Source: Planctomycetota bacterium (GTDB lineage Bacteria; Planctomycetota; UBA1135; JADKAF01). Taken from it: a stretch of DNA of 64,000 nucleotides. The position numbers were made by a program, and so were the translations under genes. Shown here piece after piece: positions 25,238 to 33,637 of this stretch. The notes beneath the pieces were generated by a model that was not told where the DNA came from, ran no database searches, and saw nothing but the letters and a program-made list of their open reading frames with translations. The stretch covers positions 6,262,001 to 6,326,000 of the forward strand of contig JADKAF010000001.1 in assembly GCA_016719295.1 (NCBI GenBank), given 5' to 3'. Each line of letters opens with the position of its first letter. The stretch's first letter is position 1.

Positions 25238-27226
25238 TCACTCGGGCGCGCGCACCGGTCCAACACTCGGCACCTCGACTTCCATCGCTGCCTCCGCACC
25301 GCCCTTCGGCTTGCACACGAGGCGATAGCGACCGGCGGGGAGCAGCTCGAAGCTCACGCGGCGTTCGGCGTCGGGAGGCGCGAGTGCCACGGTGCGTCCT
25401 CCGTTGTCGGGCCAGTGCAGCGCGCAGGAGTAGCTGATCTCACCTGGAGGAAGCTGGACCAGGAGCTCGTGCAGCGGAGGGCGCGCGAGCTCCAAGCGCT
25501 GCGTGCCCGGAGCGAGCTCGAGGCTTCGCGTGAGGATCGGCCACTGCTGTGCCAAGCCGCGCTCGCTGCGCTCGACGACGAGCAGCGCGATCTCGTAGCT
25601 CCCGGGCTGCAGCCCGGACCGTTCGCGCCGCGACGCGACAGAAGGCGGGTCGTCCTCCGCGGTCAGGCGCGCCCAGGGCTCCGCCGTCCCGGACGCTCGA
25701 TCGGGATCGGAGCGGCGGAAGCCCAGCCAGAGGCGCGTGAGCTCCTTCGGCGCGAAGCCGACGAGATCCACGACGAGGTGCGCCTGCGGGGCGAAGGCGA
25801 CGCGCACTTCGTTCGTTGCTCCGCGTTCGTAGAAGACCGTCTGCTCGCCCAAGGAGCAACGCACCCGTACGTAGCTGCGCGCGTCGCTCGCGGCTTCGGG
25901 TAGTTCGGGCTCGGCGACGAGATACGCACCGTCGTCCGCGCGGCGCGAGTGCTCGCGCTCCTCCAGCGTGCGCTCGCCGATCCGCACGCCCGCGTAGACC
26001 GCAGGGCTGCCGAGCTCGGCTCCCGGTGGGGCTTCGAGCACGACGCGGAGCAGTTGCTGCTCCGTGGCTTCGATCTCGTGCAGCACGATCTCGCAAGGGC
26101 TCGCGCCCAGCGTTGCGAGCGCGATCTCGCTCACGGCTCGGCCGCCGGAGAAGACGGCCAGCGCATAGGTGCCGGGCGCTCGCTCGCCGAAGGAGAAGCG
26201 GTAGCGCGTGCTCGCGTCGAGGCTCATCTTGTCCACGGCGGCCAGCAGCGCTTCCGGCGTGGCACTCCCCGCCTCCGCTTCGATCAGATGCACGGCCAAG
26301 TCCCACCGCGGAGTCGCGTCGCGCGGGGCGAAGCGACCGCAAAGCACGGGCCGCGGCTCGAGTCGCAGCACCACGCGCTGCGGCCCGCGCACGAGCTCCA
26401 CGCGGCTCTTCTCCGCGACCCAGGCGCCGTCATTGCTCCGCGCTTCGAGCTCCACGGAGCCCACGGGCAGCGCCCGTTCGCGATCGCTCGGGGTCCAGCC
26501 AGATGCGGTCGTGCCGCGCTCGGAGCTCCAGGCGATCCGCGCGCTGGACAGCCCGCCTCCATCGGCGCGCGTGAGCTCGAAGCGGACGAGCGCGATCTCG
26601 CGCACGCGGATCGCGCCGAGCGGCTGCGGCTCGATGCCATACAGCGAGCCTCCGGACTCGAGCTCGAGTCTCAGGTCTGCGCTCGCCGCGTGGAGCAAGA
26701 GCCGCGCCTGTGCCGGCAGGCCTTCGAAGCGGAACTCGCCGCGCTCGTCGCTCGTCGCGCGTCGCAGGTTCGCGCGCCGCGCGAGCTCGCGTTCCGCGGT
26801 CGCGCGCAGCCAATCCTCCAGAGGCAGCTCCTCGCGCGGAGCCGGCGATGTGGCGGACATGTCCTCGAGCAGGAGCTCGAGGTTCGCGAAGGGCTCGCGT
26901 TGCTCGAACGAGCGCACGAGCCGCCCCGTGAGCACGGCCTCTCCGCGGCGAAGCTCCGGCACCGCGAGCTCCGCGGTCCAGCTCGAGAGCGCGGCCGACG
27001 CGGCGGGGGAACGCTCGATGACGCTCGCTGCGTCCGCGTTCGCCGTCGCTCCCGCCGCAGGCTCGGCGGGCGCCTCTCGAGGCAAGGACCTGGCTTCGCG
27101 CGACAGCTCGGGAGGTGCAGGCGGCACCTCTCGATCCGCAGCTCGATCCCCAGCGCCTAGGAGCCCGATCCCCAGTCCTGCCGCGAGTCCCAGCGCAAAG
27201 GCCGCGCCGGCTCTGGTCCAACTCAT
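25238..27226 (-). CDS. Membrane-anchored beta-domain protein (carboxypeptidase-regulatory-like), 662 aa
   Basis: The start is at 27226, where GGAGG lies five bases before the ATG; an upstream ATG at 27310 lacks a ribosome site. An N-terminal hydrophobic helix (AGAAFALGLAAGLGIGLLGAG) anchors or exports the protein. A Pro/Ala-rich linker (~25-70) leads to several Ig-like/carboxypeptidase-regulatory beta repeats with the recurring GEFRFEGLPAQ, PGTYALAVFSGG, LQPGSYEIALLV and LPAGRYRLVCKP turns. Organisation and composition resemble the frameshifted gene at 45555-48025, so they may be distant paralogues. Expected to face the periplasm; no enzyme domain is seen. The gene is divergent from the subtilase gene, with a 215-base shared promoter region. 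Confidence 0.75.
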   Translation of the reverse strand: MSWTRAGAAFALGLAAGLGIGLLGAGDRAADREVPPAPPELSREARSLPREAPAEPAAGATANADAASVIERSPAASAALSSWTAELAVPELRRGEAVLTGRLVRSFEQREPFANLELLLEDMSATSPAPREELPLEDWLRATAERELARRANLRRATSDERGEFRFEGLPAQARLLLHAASADLRLELESGGSLYGIEPQPLGAIRVREIALVRFELTRADGGGLSSARIAWSSERGTTASGWTPSDRERALPVGSVELEARSNDGAWVAEKSRVELVRGPQRVVLRLEPRPVLCGRFAPRDATPRWDLAVHLIEAEAGSATPEALLAAVDKMSLDASTRYRFSFGERAPGTYALAVFSGGRAVSEIALATLGASPCEIVLHEIEATEQQLLRVVLEAPPGAELGSPAVYAGVRIGERTLEEREHSRRADDGAYLVAEPELPEAASDARSYVRVRCSLGEQTVFYERGATNEVRVAFAPQAHLVVDLVGFAPKELTRLWLGFRRSDPDRASGTAEPWARLTAEDDPPSVASRRERSGLQPGSYEIALLVVERSERGLAQQWPILTRSLELAPGTQRLELARPPLHELLVQLPPGEISYSCALHWPDNGGRTVALAPPDAERRVSFELLPAGRYRLVCKPKGGAEAAMEVEVPSVGPVRAPE

Positions 27227-27409
27227 CTGCGCCTCCGTCGTCCGCGCGCGCCTCCGCGAGGGCGGCGCGCGATTCCGCGCGACATCTTGCCGCAGGGCTC
27301 GTCGCTGCATAGAAACAAGCCGCCCCCCAAGCCCGATCCGAGCTCGCGGACCGTCTCCGCCGAGCCTTGGGGAGCGCCGCGATCGCGACTCCCCCCGTCG
27401 CGGTCGCCT

Positions 27410-27426
27410 GGCCAGCTACGCTGGCC
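27410..27426. promoter_or_regulatory. Perfect 7-bp inverted repeat in front of the subtilase
   Basis: GGCCAGC-TAC-GCTGGCC ends 15 bases before the subtilase ATG. It encloses TACGCT, a plausible -10 box in this genome. It may be an operator over the promoter or an RNA hairpin near the ribosome site. Confidence 0.35.
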
Positions 27427-27441
27427 GAGGAGAGCGACGAG

Positions 27442-28854
27442 ATGCTGAGCCCGAACCGAGTCCTTCAGGTTTGCCTGGTCTCCGCCATGTTCGCGCCTGC
27501 GCTGCAGGCCTCCGACGAGAGAGCGACGAGAGAGCCCGGGAAGTCGACCGCGACTTCGAGCCAGGACGAAGCCTGGCAAGCAGCGTGGCGCGCGAACCGC
27601 AACGCCTTGGTCGAGGCGCACCCCGGCCTGCGCCACGATCCGACCTCGATGCTGGTCAAGTTCGATGCGAGCGCGAGCGAAGACGAGCGCGCGTTCGTCC
27701 GCGGCCTCGTCGGCGCTCGCGTGCTCGAGACCTGGGCGCTCGTGCCCGGCTTGGAGCACCTCTGGATCCCGACCGTGCCCGAGGAAGCGATCCCCGTGGT
27801 CGAGCACTACGGCAAGCTGCTCGGCCTGGTCGAGTTCGCCGAGGTCGATCACTTCTACCGTCTGGGCGCCACGCCGAACGACACGTACTACTCGCTGCTC
27901 TGGGGCATGAACAACACCGGCCAGACGGTGAACAACGACCCCGGTGCCGCCGGCGCCGACATCGACGCGAACCTGGCGTGGGATGTCACCACCGGTTCCT
28001 CGACCTTCGTCGTGGGCATGGCCGATTCGGGCCTCCGCGCGACGCACGAGGACCTCGCCGCGAATCGCTGGACCAATCCCGGTGAGATCGCGAACAACAA
28101 CATCGACGACGACGGCAACGGCCGCATCGACGACACCTGGGGCTGGGACTTCTGGAACAACGACAAGGATCCGACGGACGACAACGGCCACGGCACGCAC
28201 ACCGCGGGTACCGTCGGCGGGGTCGGCAACAACGGCAAGGGCGTCACCGGCGTCGCGTGGAGCGTGAAGCTCTGCGGGCTGAAGATCGGCTCGCGCACGG
28301 GCAGCGTCTCGAGCTCGGCCGGGATCAGCGCGATCAACTACTGCGTCGGCAAGGGCATCAAGGTCTCGAACCACTCGTGGGGTGGCACGGGCTTCAGCAG
28401 CGCCTTCGACGCGGCCGTGACCAGCGCGCGCACGGCGGGCCACATGCTGGTCTGCGCGGCGGGCAATAGCACCATCAACAACGATGTCACGCCGTTCTAT
28501 CCGGCGAGCTACACGCAGGACAACATCCTCGCGGTGGCCTCGACCGACAACAACGACGGCATCTCGACCTTCTCGAACTACGGTGCCACGCGCGTCGACC
28601 TCGGCGCTCCGGGGACGAACATCGCGTCCACCTACATCAGCCGCAACAGCAACACGGCCTACGCCTATCTCAGCGGCACCTCGATGGCCGCGCCGCATGT
28701 CACGGGTGCCTGCGTGCTGGTCTGGTCGGTGAACCCGACGTGGACCTATGCGCAGGTGCGCTCGAAGATCCTCTCCACCACGCGCCCGCTGGCGAGCCTC
28801 GCCGGCAAGTGCGTGACGGGCGGCATCTTGAACGTCAACGCCGCCGTGCGTTGA
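27442..28854 (+). CDS. Secreted subtilisin-like serine protease (S8)
   Basis: The start is at 27442, where GAGGAG lies upstream and a signal peptide follows (VLQVCLVSAMFAPALQA); a longer frame to 27367 lacks these. 470 aa. A propeptide-like region (~25-150) is followed by the catalytic domain. The triad is D195 (VGMADSGLRATHED), H253 (GHGTHTAGTVGG) and S414 (SGTSMAAPHVTG); the oxyanion Asn lies in CAAGNST. An NNNIDDDGNGRIDD segment may bind calcium. Extracellular protein degradation is the expected role. Transcription ends at a strong terminator that lies inside the convergent aldo/keto reductase gene. Confidence 0.95.
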   Translation: MLSPNRVLQVCLVSAMFAPALQASDERATREPGKSTATSSQDEAWQAAWRANRNALVEAHPGLRHDPTSMLVKFDASASEDERAFVRGLVGARVLETWALVPGLEHLWIPTVPEEAIPVVEHYGKLLGLVEFAEVDHFYRLGATPNDTYYSLLWGMNNTGQTVNNDPGAAGADIDANLAWDVTTGSSTFVVGMADSGLRATHEDLAANRWTNPGEIANNNIDDDGNGRIDDTWGWDFWNNDKDPTDDNGHGTHTAGTVGGVGNNGKGVTGVAWSVKLCGLKIGSRTGSVSSSAGISAINYCVGKGIKVSNHSWGGTGFSSAFDAAVTSARTAGHMLVCAAGNSTINNDVTPFYPASYTQDNILAVASTDNNDGISTFSNYGATRVDLGAPGTNIASTYISRNSNTAYAYLSGTSMAAPHVTGACVLVWSVNPTWTYAQVRSKILSTTRPLASLAGKCVTGGILNVNAAVR

Positions 28855-28897
28855 TCCGAAACGAGCACGACGCGCGAGACGTGCGCGGTGCTGCGGC

Positions 28898-29824
28898 TCA
28901 TGCGAGGCGAGGTGTGGGGTTCCACCACACCTCGCCTTTTCCTTGGATGGCGATCCTGGCGCGCGCGCGCAGCGCTTCCATCTCGTCGGGCGCTGCCGGC
29001 GTGAACGCGCGCGCCGCGGCCCACGCGGCGTCCTGCTCGTTCGGGAAAGAGAGGCCGAGCAGGGCGACGTCGGGATCGAGCGTCAGCGTGTAGCGCACGC
29101 ACTCCTCGACCGTGAGCCGCGGGAGCAGCGCCTCGGCTTCCGCGCCGCCGCCCGAGCTGCGCTTTCCTCGTGGCCGCTGTGCGAGCGGGCGCTGGTAGCC
29201 CTCGGTGTCTCCGAGGAGCTTGCCTGCGCCGAAGGTCTTGAAGCAGACCGTGCCCGTGCCGAGCTGCCGCGCGAGCGGCAGCACCTCGGTCTCGTAGCGT
29301 CGATCGACGAAGGGCCCGAGCGGGAACATCACCACGTCGCAGGCTCCGCTCCGGAGCGCCGCGAGCAGCACCTCGGGGTCGTGCGAGCTCAACCCGCGGA
29401 AGCGCGCGCGCCCGCGCTCGACCTCGCGCTGCATCTGCTCGAAGCCGCCGCCTTCGTCGAGCAGGCGCGCGAGATCCGAGCTCTTCGAGCAGGCGTGGAA
29501 GACGAGCAGGTCCACGTGCTCCACGCGCAAGCGCCGCAGGCTCTGCTCGAGCTGCGGGGCGAGCGGCTCGTGCAGGTGATCGATCTTGTCGATGAGGAGG
29601 ATCTGCTCGCGGCGGCCCTGCAGCGCCTCCCCGACGATCTCCTCGCTGGTACCGTCCTCGTAGTTGGGTGCGGTGTCGACGAGGTTCAGCCCCGCGTCGA
29701 GCGCGCGGCGCAGCGTCGCGACGCAGCGCTCGAGCGGCACCGCGCGATCGGCGAGGTCGCCGATGCCGAGGCGCGTCGCGCGGAAGCCCGTGCGGCCGAG
29801 CTCGCGGTAAGGAGAGAAGATCAC
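28898..29824 (-). CDS. Aldo/keto reductase
   Basis: 308 aa TIM-barrel oxidoreductase. YRELGRTGFRATRLGIG starts the barrel. The catalytic residues are visible as NLVDTAPNYEDG (Asp/Tyr), LLIDKIDH (Lys) and LLVFHAC (His); LDPDVALLGLSFPNE is the C-terminal block. NADPH-dependent reduction of aldehydes or ketones, or sugar 3-keto intermediates, is likely, with unknown substrate. Its last ~13 codons overlap the terminator hairpin of the convergent subtilase gene. A TAGGAT box at 29910-29915 (minus strand) could be the promoter. Confidence 0.9.
   Translation of the reverse strand: MIFSPYRELGRTGFRATRLGIGDLADRAVPLERCVATLRRALDAGLNLVDTAPNYEDGTSEEIVGEALQGRREQILLIDKIDHLHEPLAPQLEQSLRRLRVEHVDLLVFHACSKSSDLARLLDEGGGFEQMQREVERGRARFRGLSSHDPEVLLAALRSGACDVVMFPLGPFVDRRYETEVLPLARQLGTGTVCFKTFGAGKLLGDTEGYQRPLAQRPRGKRSSGGGAEAEALLPRLTVEECVRYTLTLDPDVALLGLSFPNEQDAAWAAARAFTPAAPDEMEALRARARIAIQGKGEVWWNPTPRLA
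28906..28940 (+). terminator. Rho-independent terminator of the subtilase gene
   Basis: A 12-bp perfect stem (28906-28917 with 28925-28936), a 7-base loop, then TTTTCCTT. It lies 51 bases past the subtilase stop and inside the 3' end of the aldo/keto reductase coding sequence. Confidence 0.85.
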
Positions 29825-30020
29825 GGCGGGCCCTCGCTGCGGTGGTTGCCCGCGACGAAAGCACGCTGCGCGGTCGCGATCAAGGGGGGCGACCCGGCAG
29901 GAGCGGGCGATCCTAGCGAAGCCGAGAGGCGACGGAGGGCTGCGAGCCGCCCGGCGCCGTCGATCCGTTGGGTGTCGGGCACCGCTGGATCGGCACCTAT
30001 GGGCGCGAACCGTTCTGCGC

Positions 30021-30026
30021 TAGCTT
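30021..30026 (+). promoter_or_regulatory. -10 box TAGCTT, probable leaderless start
   Basis: TAGCTT with eight bases to the ATG at 30035. The transcription start would fall at or next to the start codon. Confidence 0.4.
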
Positions 30027-30034
30027 TGCCGGCG

Positions 30035-31378
30035 ATGTCCTCCGGCTCGCCCGCAACTTCTCGCACCCGGCTCGCGCTGCTCCTCTTCGCGCTCTCGCTC
30101 GCGGTATATCTCGCGAGCCCGATCCGCATCCAGACCGACTCGCTGTGGACCATCCCGACGGCGGCGAGCTTGTGGCGCGAAGGGAACGCGGATCTCGACG
30201 AGTACGGTCCGGCGCTCGACCGCTCGCCCTATGGGATCGAGACGGTGCAGGGGCGTCGCATGAGCTTCTTCCCGCTCGCCGTCTCGTGGGTTGCGCTGCC
30301 GTGCGTGGTGCTGGTCGATGCCGTGGTTCACGTCGCGCGCTCGTCCTCGCTCGCGCTGCCGAGCTCCGTCGAACGGCTCGCCCAGCGCTGGGAGCGCGAC
30401 TTCCATGACACGGGCGACATCGATCCCCGGGGCTTCGCGTGGGTCGAGCAAGGCATCGCCTCGCTCTGCACGAGCGCCGCGGTCGCCCTGGTCTTCGTCG
30501 CGTGTGCGGAGCTCGCGAGCCTGCCGGCGGCGTTCGCCGCGGCGCTCTGCTTTGCCTTCGGCACCAGCGCCTATTCCGCTGCGAGCCGTGTCCTGTGGCA
30601 GCACGGACCGGGGCTCCTGTTCCTCTCGGCCGCGCTCTGGCTCGCGCTGCGTCTGCGCCGCGAGACGGGCGGAAGAGCCGCGTGCGCTGCGCTGGGCGCG
30701 TGCATCGCCGGCGCTTGCGTGCTGCGTCCGCTGCACGCGTTGAGCGCGCTGGCGCTCGCCGCGCTGGTCCTGCGAACGCGCGTCGCGGCGCTGGGCTGGA
30801 TCGCTCTGGGAGCCGCGGCCATCGCGGTCCCGTTCGCGCTCCACGCGTGGTCGCTCCACGGCGAGCCGCTCCCGCCGTACTTCCATCCGTGGCGCCTGAG
30901 CGCGCGCGGGGGCGACTTCGGCGCGGCGCTACTCGGGCAGAGCTTCAGCCCTGCGCGCGGGCTCTTCGTCTACTCGCCGGTGCTGCTCCTCGCGTGGCTG
31001 CACGGCGCGAAGCGCGCCGCGCTCCAGCGCGACGACGCGTGGATCGCCGCGGCCGTGCTCGTGCCGCTCGCGTACGCACTCGCGACCGCCGCCTATCCGC
31101 ATTGGTGGGGCGGTCACGGCTACGGTCCTCGGCTCTCTTGCGATGCGCTGCCTTGGCTCGCGCTCCTGCTCGCCTCCGCTGTCGACGCCGTGCGATCCGC
31201 TCCGCGCGCCCGAGCGGCGCGCGCGCTGCTCTGCGGTGCGCTCGCGCTCGTCGGCGTGCTCCTGCACGCGCGCGGCGCGCTCTCCATCGAGCCGCATCAT
31301 TGGAGCTCGATGCCCAGCGACGTCGATCGCGCTCCGGAGCGCCTCTGGGACTGGAGCGACCCGCCGTTCCTGCGCTGA
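30035..31378 (+). CDS. Polytopic membrane protein, 447 aa, glycosyltransferase-like (GT-C) architecture
   Basis: About 10-11 hydrophobic helices. The first loop after helix 1 carries charged/aromatic residues (DSLWTIPTAASLWREGNADLDEY), the position where GT-C glycosyltransferases hold catalytic acids. ASRVLWQHGPGLLFLS, FSPARGLFVYSPVLLL and YPHWWGGHGYGPRLSCDALPW are conserved-looking loops. Proteins with this pattern occur widely in Planctomycetes and Actinobacteria as putative mannosyl- or arabinosyltransferase-like membrane proteins, but a family match cannot be confirmed here. Expected in the inner membrane. Alternatives are an unrelated transporter-like protein. Confidence 0.75.
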   Translation: MSSGSPATSRTRLALLLFALSLAVYLASPIRIQTDSLWTIPTAASLWREGNADLDEYGPALDRSPYGIETVQGRRMSFFPLAVSWVALPCVVLVDAVVHVARSSSLALPSSVERLAQRWERDFHDTGDIDPRGFAWVEQGIASLCTSAAVALVFVACAELASLPAAFAAALCFAFGTSAYSAASRVLWQHGPGLLFLSAALWLALRLRRETGGRAACAALGACIAGACVLRPLHALSALALAALVLRTRVAALGWIALGAAAIAVPFALHAWSLHGEPLPPYFHPWRLSARGGDFGAALLGQSFSPARGLFVYSPVLLLAWLHGAKRAALQRDDAWIAAAVLVPLAYALATAAYPHWWGGHGYGPRLSCDALPWLALLLASAVDAVRSAPRARAARALLCGALALVGVLLHARGALSIEPHHWSSMPSDVDRAPERLWDWSDPPFLR

Positions 31379-31675
31379 GGAGCGAGAGCGCGGTGCACAC
31401 GGCCAAGCCCAGCGAGGGCACCCGAGCGCTGGGCGGCAGAAGCGCTCCGGCGGTGGGGCTGCGGAGAGCGTCGCTCAGCGCTGCTCCGCTTGCCGCCGCT
31501 CGTGGCGCGTGACCGACTTCTCTGGAGCCTGCGGCCCGTGCGCATGAAGATCGGCGCGCTCGAGCGGGGCCGGGCTTGCTCTGGCCTGCGGCCTGATGGC
31601 GTCCTCGGATCCGAGCCAGAAGGTCACGGCAGAGTCGTGTTGCCTGTCACCTCTACGGTGCCGTCGGCGTGGCGC

Positions 31676-32758
31676 TCAGCGCGGAGGCCATGCGAGGTCG
31701 CTCGGCTTGACACCGCGCCGATGCTTGTTGAAGCCGAAGGGCAGGGGCTCGTAGGTGCCGATGAGGGAGACCTCGAGCTCCGGAGTGATCGCGGCCTCGA
31801 GGCCGAGCGACCAGAGGCATGCATTCACCAGCAGGCGCCGCGTGCCGACGTGGAGGAACGCTTCGCCCGCGCCGAGCGTCGTCGTGAAGGTCCGCGCGAC
31901 GGCTCCGTTGGGCGCTTTCCAGGAGCGCGTCCATGCGACGGGCATCATCGGCGCGTTCAAGTCGATGAGCTTCTCGCTCTTCTCGTCCTTCGTCGGCGGC
32001 GCCGGCGGATCATCGGGCTTCATGCCCGCGAGCACCTCGCCGAAGAGCAGCGTCGTGCAACCTTCCGGAAGCGGCAGCCGCACCGTGTACACGTCGGAGG
32101 GATCCCACACCGTCTTCGGATCGACGCCGCGCAGGATCGGATGCGCGTCCGCGCCCGGCGCCATCACGCCGCGCGTGCTCTGCCATCCGTGACCCCCGTG
32201 ATGATCGATCCAGGTCTCGCCGAGCACCTCGCGACCGAAGCCGCCGCGCCACGTGGAGCTGCGGATCCCGTAGCGCTCGAACTTCGAGTCCTTCTTGAGA
32301 TCGAACGCGTGCGTCGAGGTACGCAGCGCCACGATCGGCTTTCCCGCCTCCACGTAGCGCGCGATGTGCTGCATCGCCTCGTCGGGCCAATCGCGGAGGC
32401 GCACGAAGAGCACGAGCAGATCCGCCTCGGCCAGCATCTCGAGCCCGGCGATCTCGTCGCGCACGTTGGGATCGATCGTCCCGCCCTCGCGCTCCAGCGC
32501 GAAGAGCACGGTGCAGGTGGCGCCGAGCCGCGAAAGCTGGCGCCCGAGCTGCGGCAGGCTCTCTTCGCTGCGGTACTCCTCGTCGCCGGAGACCAGGAGG
32601 ACCTTCTTGCCTTGCAGTGGGCCGCTCTTGCCTTCGTAGCGGACGAAGGGATCGGCGGGCGCGGGCGCGGGCTCTTGGGCCGTGGCCGGGGCGCATGCGA
32701 GGACGGCGGCGACGAGAGCGGCGCCGAAGAGATGGCAGGCAGCAGAGGCGTGATGCAT
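31676..32758 (-). CDS. Secreted ThuA-like domain protein
   Basis: 360 aa with a signal peptide (HLFGAALVAAVLACAPATAQ). The mature part is a ThuA/glutamine-amidotransferase-like fold: KKVLLVSGDEEYRSEESLPQ, LLVLFVRLRDWPDEAMQHIARYVEAGKP, then GVMAPGADAHPILRG and WTRSWKAPNGAVARTFTTTLG. ThuA-domain proteins are abundant in Planctomycetes and are linked to carbohydrate metabolism, but their reaction is not settled. It is divergent from hutD with 57 bases between the starts; a TACGCT -10 box six bases before the ATG suggests a leaderless mRNA. Confidence 0.88.
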   Translation of the reverse strand: MHHASAACHLFGAALVAAVLACAPATAQEPAPAPADPFVRYEGKSGPLQGKKVLLVSGDEEYRSEESLPQLGRQLSRLGATCTVLFALEREGGTIDPNVRDEIAGLEMLAEADLLVLFVRLRDWPDEAMQHIARYVEAGKPIVALRTSTHAFDLKKDSKFERYGIRSSTWRGGFGREVLGETWIDHHGGHGWQSTRGVMAPGADAHPILRGVDPKTVWDPSDVYTVRLPLPEGCTTLLFGEVLAGMKPDDPPAPPTKDEKSEKLIDLNAPMMPVAWTRSWKAPNGAVARTFTTTLGAGEAFLHVGTRRLLVNACLWSLGLEAAITPELEVSLIGTYEPLPFGFNKHRRGVKPSDLAWPPR

Positions 32759-32764
32759 CGCAAG

Positions 32765-32770
32765 AGCGTA
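32765..32770 (-). promoter_or_regulatory. -10 box TACGCT, probable leaderless start of the ThuA-like gene
   Basis: TACGCT on the minus strand with six bases between it and the ATG at 32758. Confidence 0.45.
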
Positions 32771-32815
32771 GGATCCGGCACGCGTTCCGCCCAGCTTCTC
32801 GCGGTTCTGCTCGCC

Positions 32816-33439
32816 ATGTCCCCGCTCACCCTCCAGCACTTCCGCGTCGCCGATCAGCCCGTTCTCCCCTGGAAGAACGGTGGCGGAACCACGCGCGAGG
32901 TCGCTATCGCGAAGCGCGCGCGTGGCGCGGGCTTCCGCTGGCGCGTCAGCGTGGCGCAGGTCGCGCGCGACGGGCCGTTCTCCCTCTATCCGGGGATCGA
33001 CCGGTCGCTCTGGCTGCTGCGCGGCAAGGGGATGATCCTCGACGTGGAAGGCGTCGAGCGGCGGCTCGCGCAGCGTTTCGAGCGCTTCGACTTCCCCGGC
33101 GAGAGTCGCATCACGGCGCGCCTGATCGACGGGCCGACCGAGGATCTGAACGTGATGGTCGAGCGCGCGAGCACCCGCGCCACGGCGCGCCTCTTCGCGC
33201 TGCAGGCGGGCGGCGCGGAGGTCGTGCGCGCGGAGTCGAGCTCGACCAGCCGGGAGGGCGAGCACCTCGTCGTCGCGCTGGGCGGCGCGCTCGCGTGCTT
33301 CGTCGGCGGCGAGGTGGTCGAGCTCGCGATTGGCGATGCCCTGCGCTGGACCACCGTCCCGGGTGACGATGTGCTCCTGCGTGCGCAGGGCAGGCGCGTC
33401 GAGCTGCTGCACGCGAACTTCGTGGCGCGCTCGAAGTGA
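32816..33439 (+). CDS. hutD: HutD/Ves family cupin-like protein
   Basis: 207 aa. The family hallmark PWKNGGGTTREVAI sits at residues ~18-31, followed by FRWRVSVAQVARDGPFSLYPGIDRSLWLLRGKG, the conserved first cupin block. ITARLIDGPTEDLNVMVER is the second. HutD is found with histidine-utilisation operons, and Ves with cold response in E. coli; its biochemical role is unclear. No hut gene is nearby, so the name reflects family only. It is followed by a long imperfect palindrome shared with the convergent ankyrin gene. Confidence 0.88.
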   Translation: MSPLTLQHFRVADQPVLPWKNGGGTTREVAIAKRARGAGFRWRVSVAQVARDGPFSLYPGIDRSLWLLRGKGMILDVEGVERRLAQRFERFDFPGESRITARLIDGPTEDLNVMVERASTRATARLFALQAGGAEVVRAESSSTSREGEHLVVALGGALACFVGGEVVELAIGDALRWTTVPGDDVLLRAQGRRVELLHANFVARSK

Positions 33440-33468
33440 GCGCTCGGGTGGTTTCGTTGCGGTGCGGA

Positions 33469-33637
33469 GCTAGTGGGGCGGAGCAGAAGTTCGCGTCGTT
33501 AGTTCTCGGCGTTTCGGCGCTTGGAGCTTCGTTGCGACTTCCTCGGCAGGTCCCGAAACTGCTGTCGTCGTCGCTCCTTGCTCCAAGCGCCGACCCGCCG
33601 GAACTTTCCTAGCGAACTTCTGCCCCGCCCCACTAGC
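33469..33637. repeat. 169-bp imperfect palindrome between convergent genes
   Basis: Outer arms 33469-33494 and 33612-33637 are 26 bases long and complementary at 25 positions. Inner arms 33515-33527 and 33580-33592 are a perfect 13-bp pair (CGGCGCTTGGAGC). The right outer arm includes the ankyrin stop codon. It may be a bidirectional terminator or a MITE/REP-like mobile palindrome. Confidence 0.75.

Noticed and set aside
31624..31678. Possible extension of the ThuA-like protein (…RHADGTVEVTGNTTLP) through a one-base indel at its stop
   Set aside because: The present stop follows a normal ThuA-type end and no short G/C run explains a slip; the extra residues may be chance.
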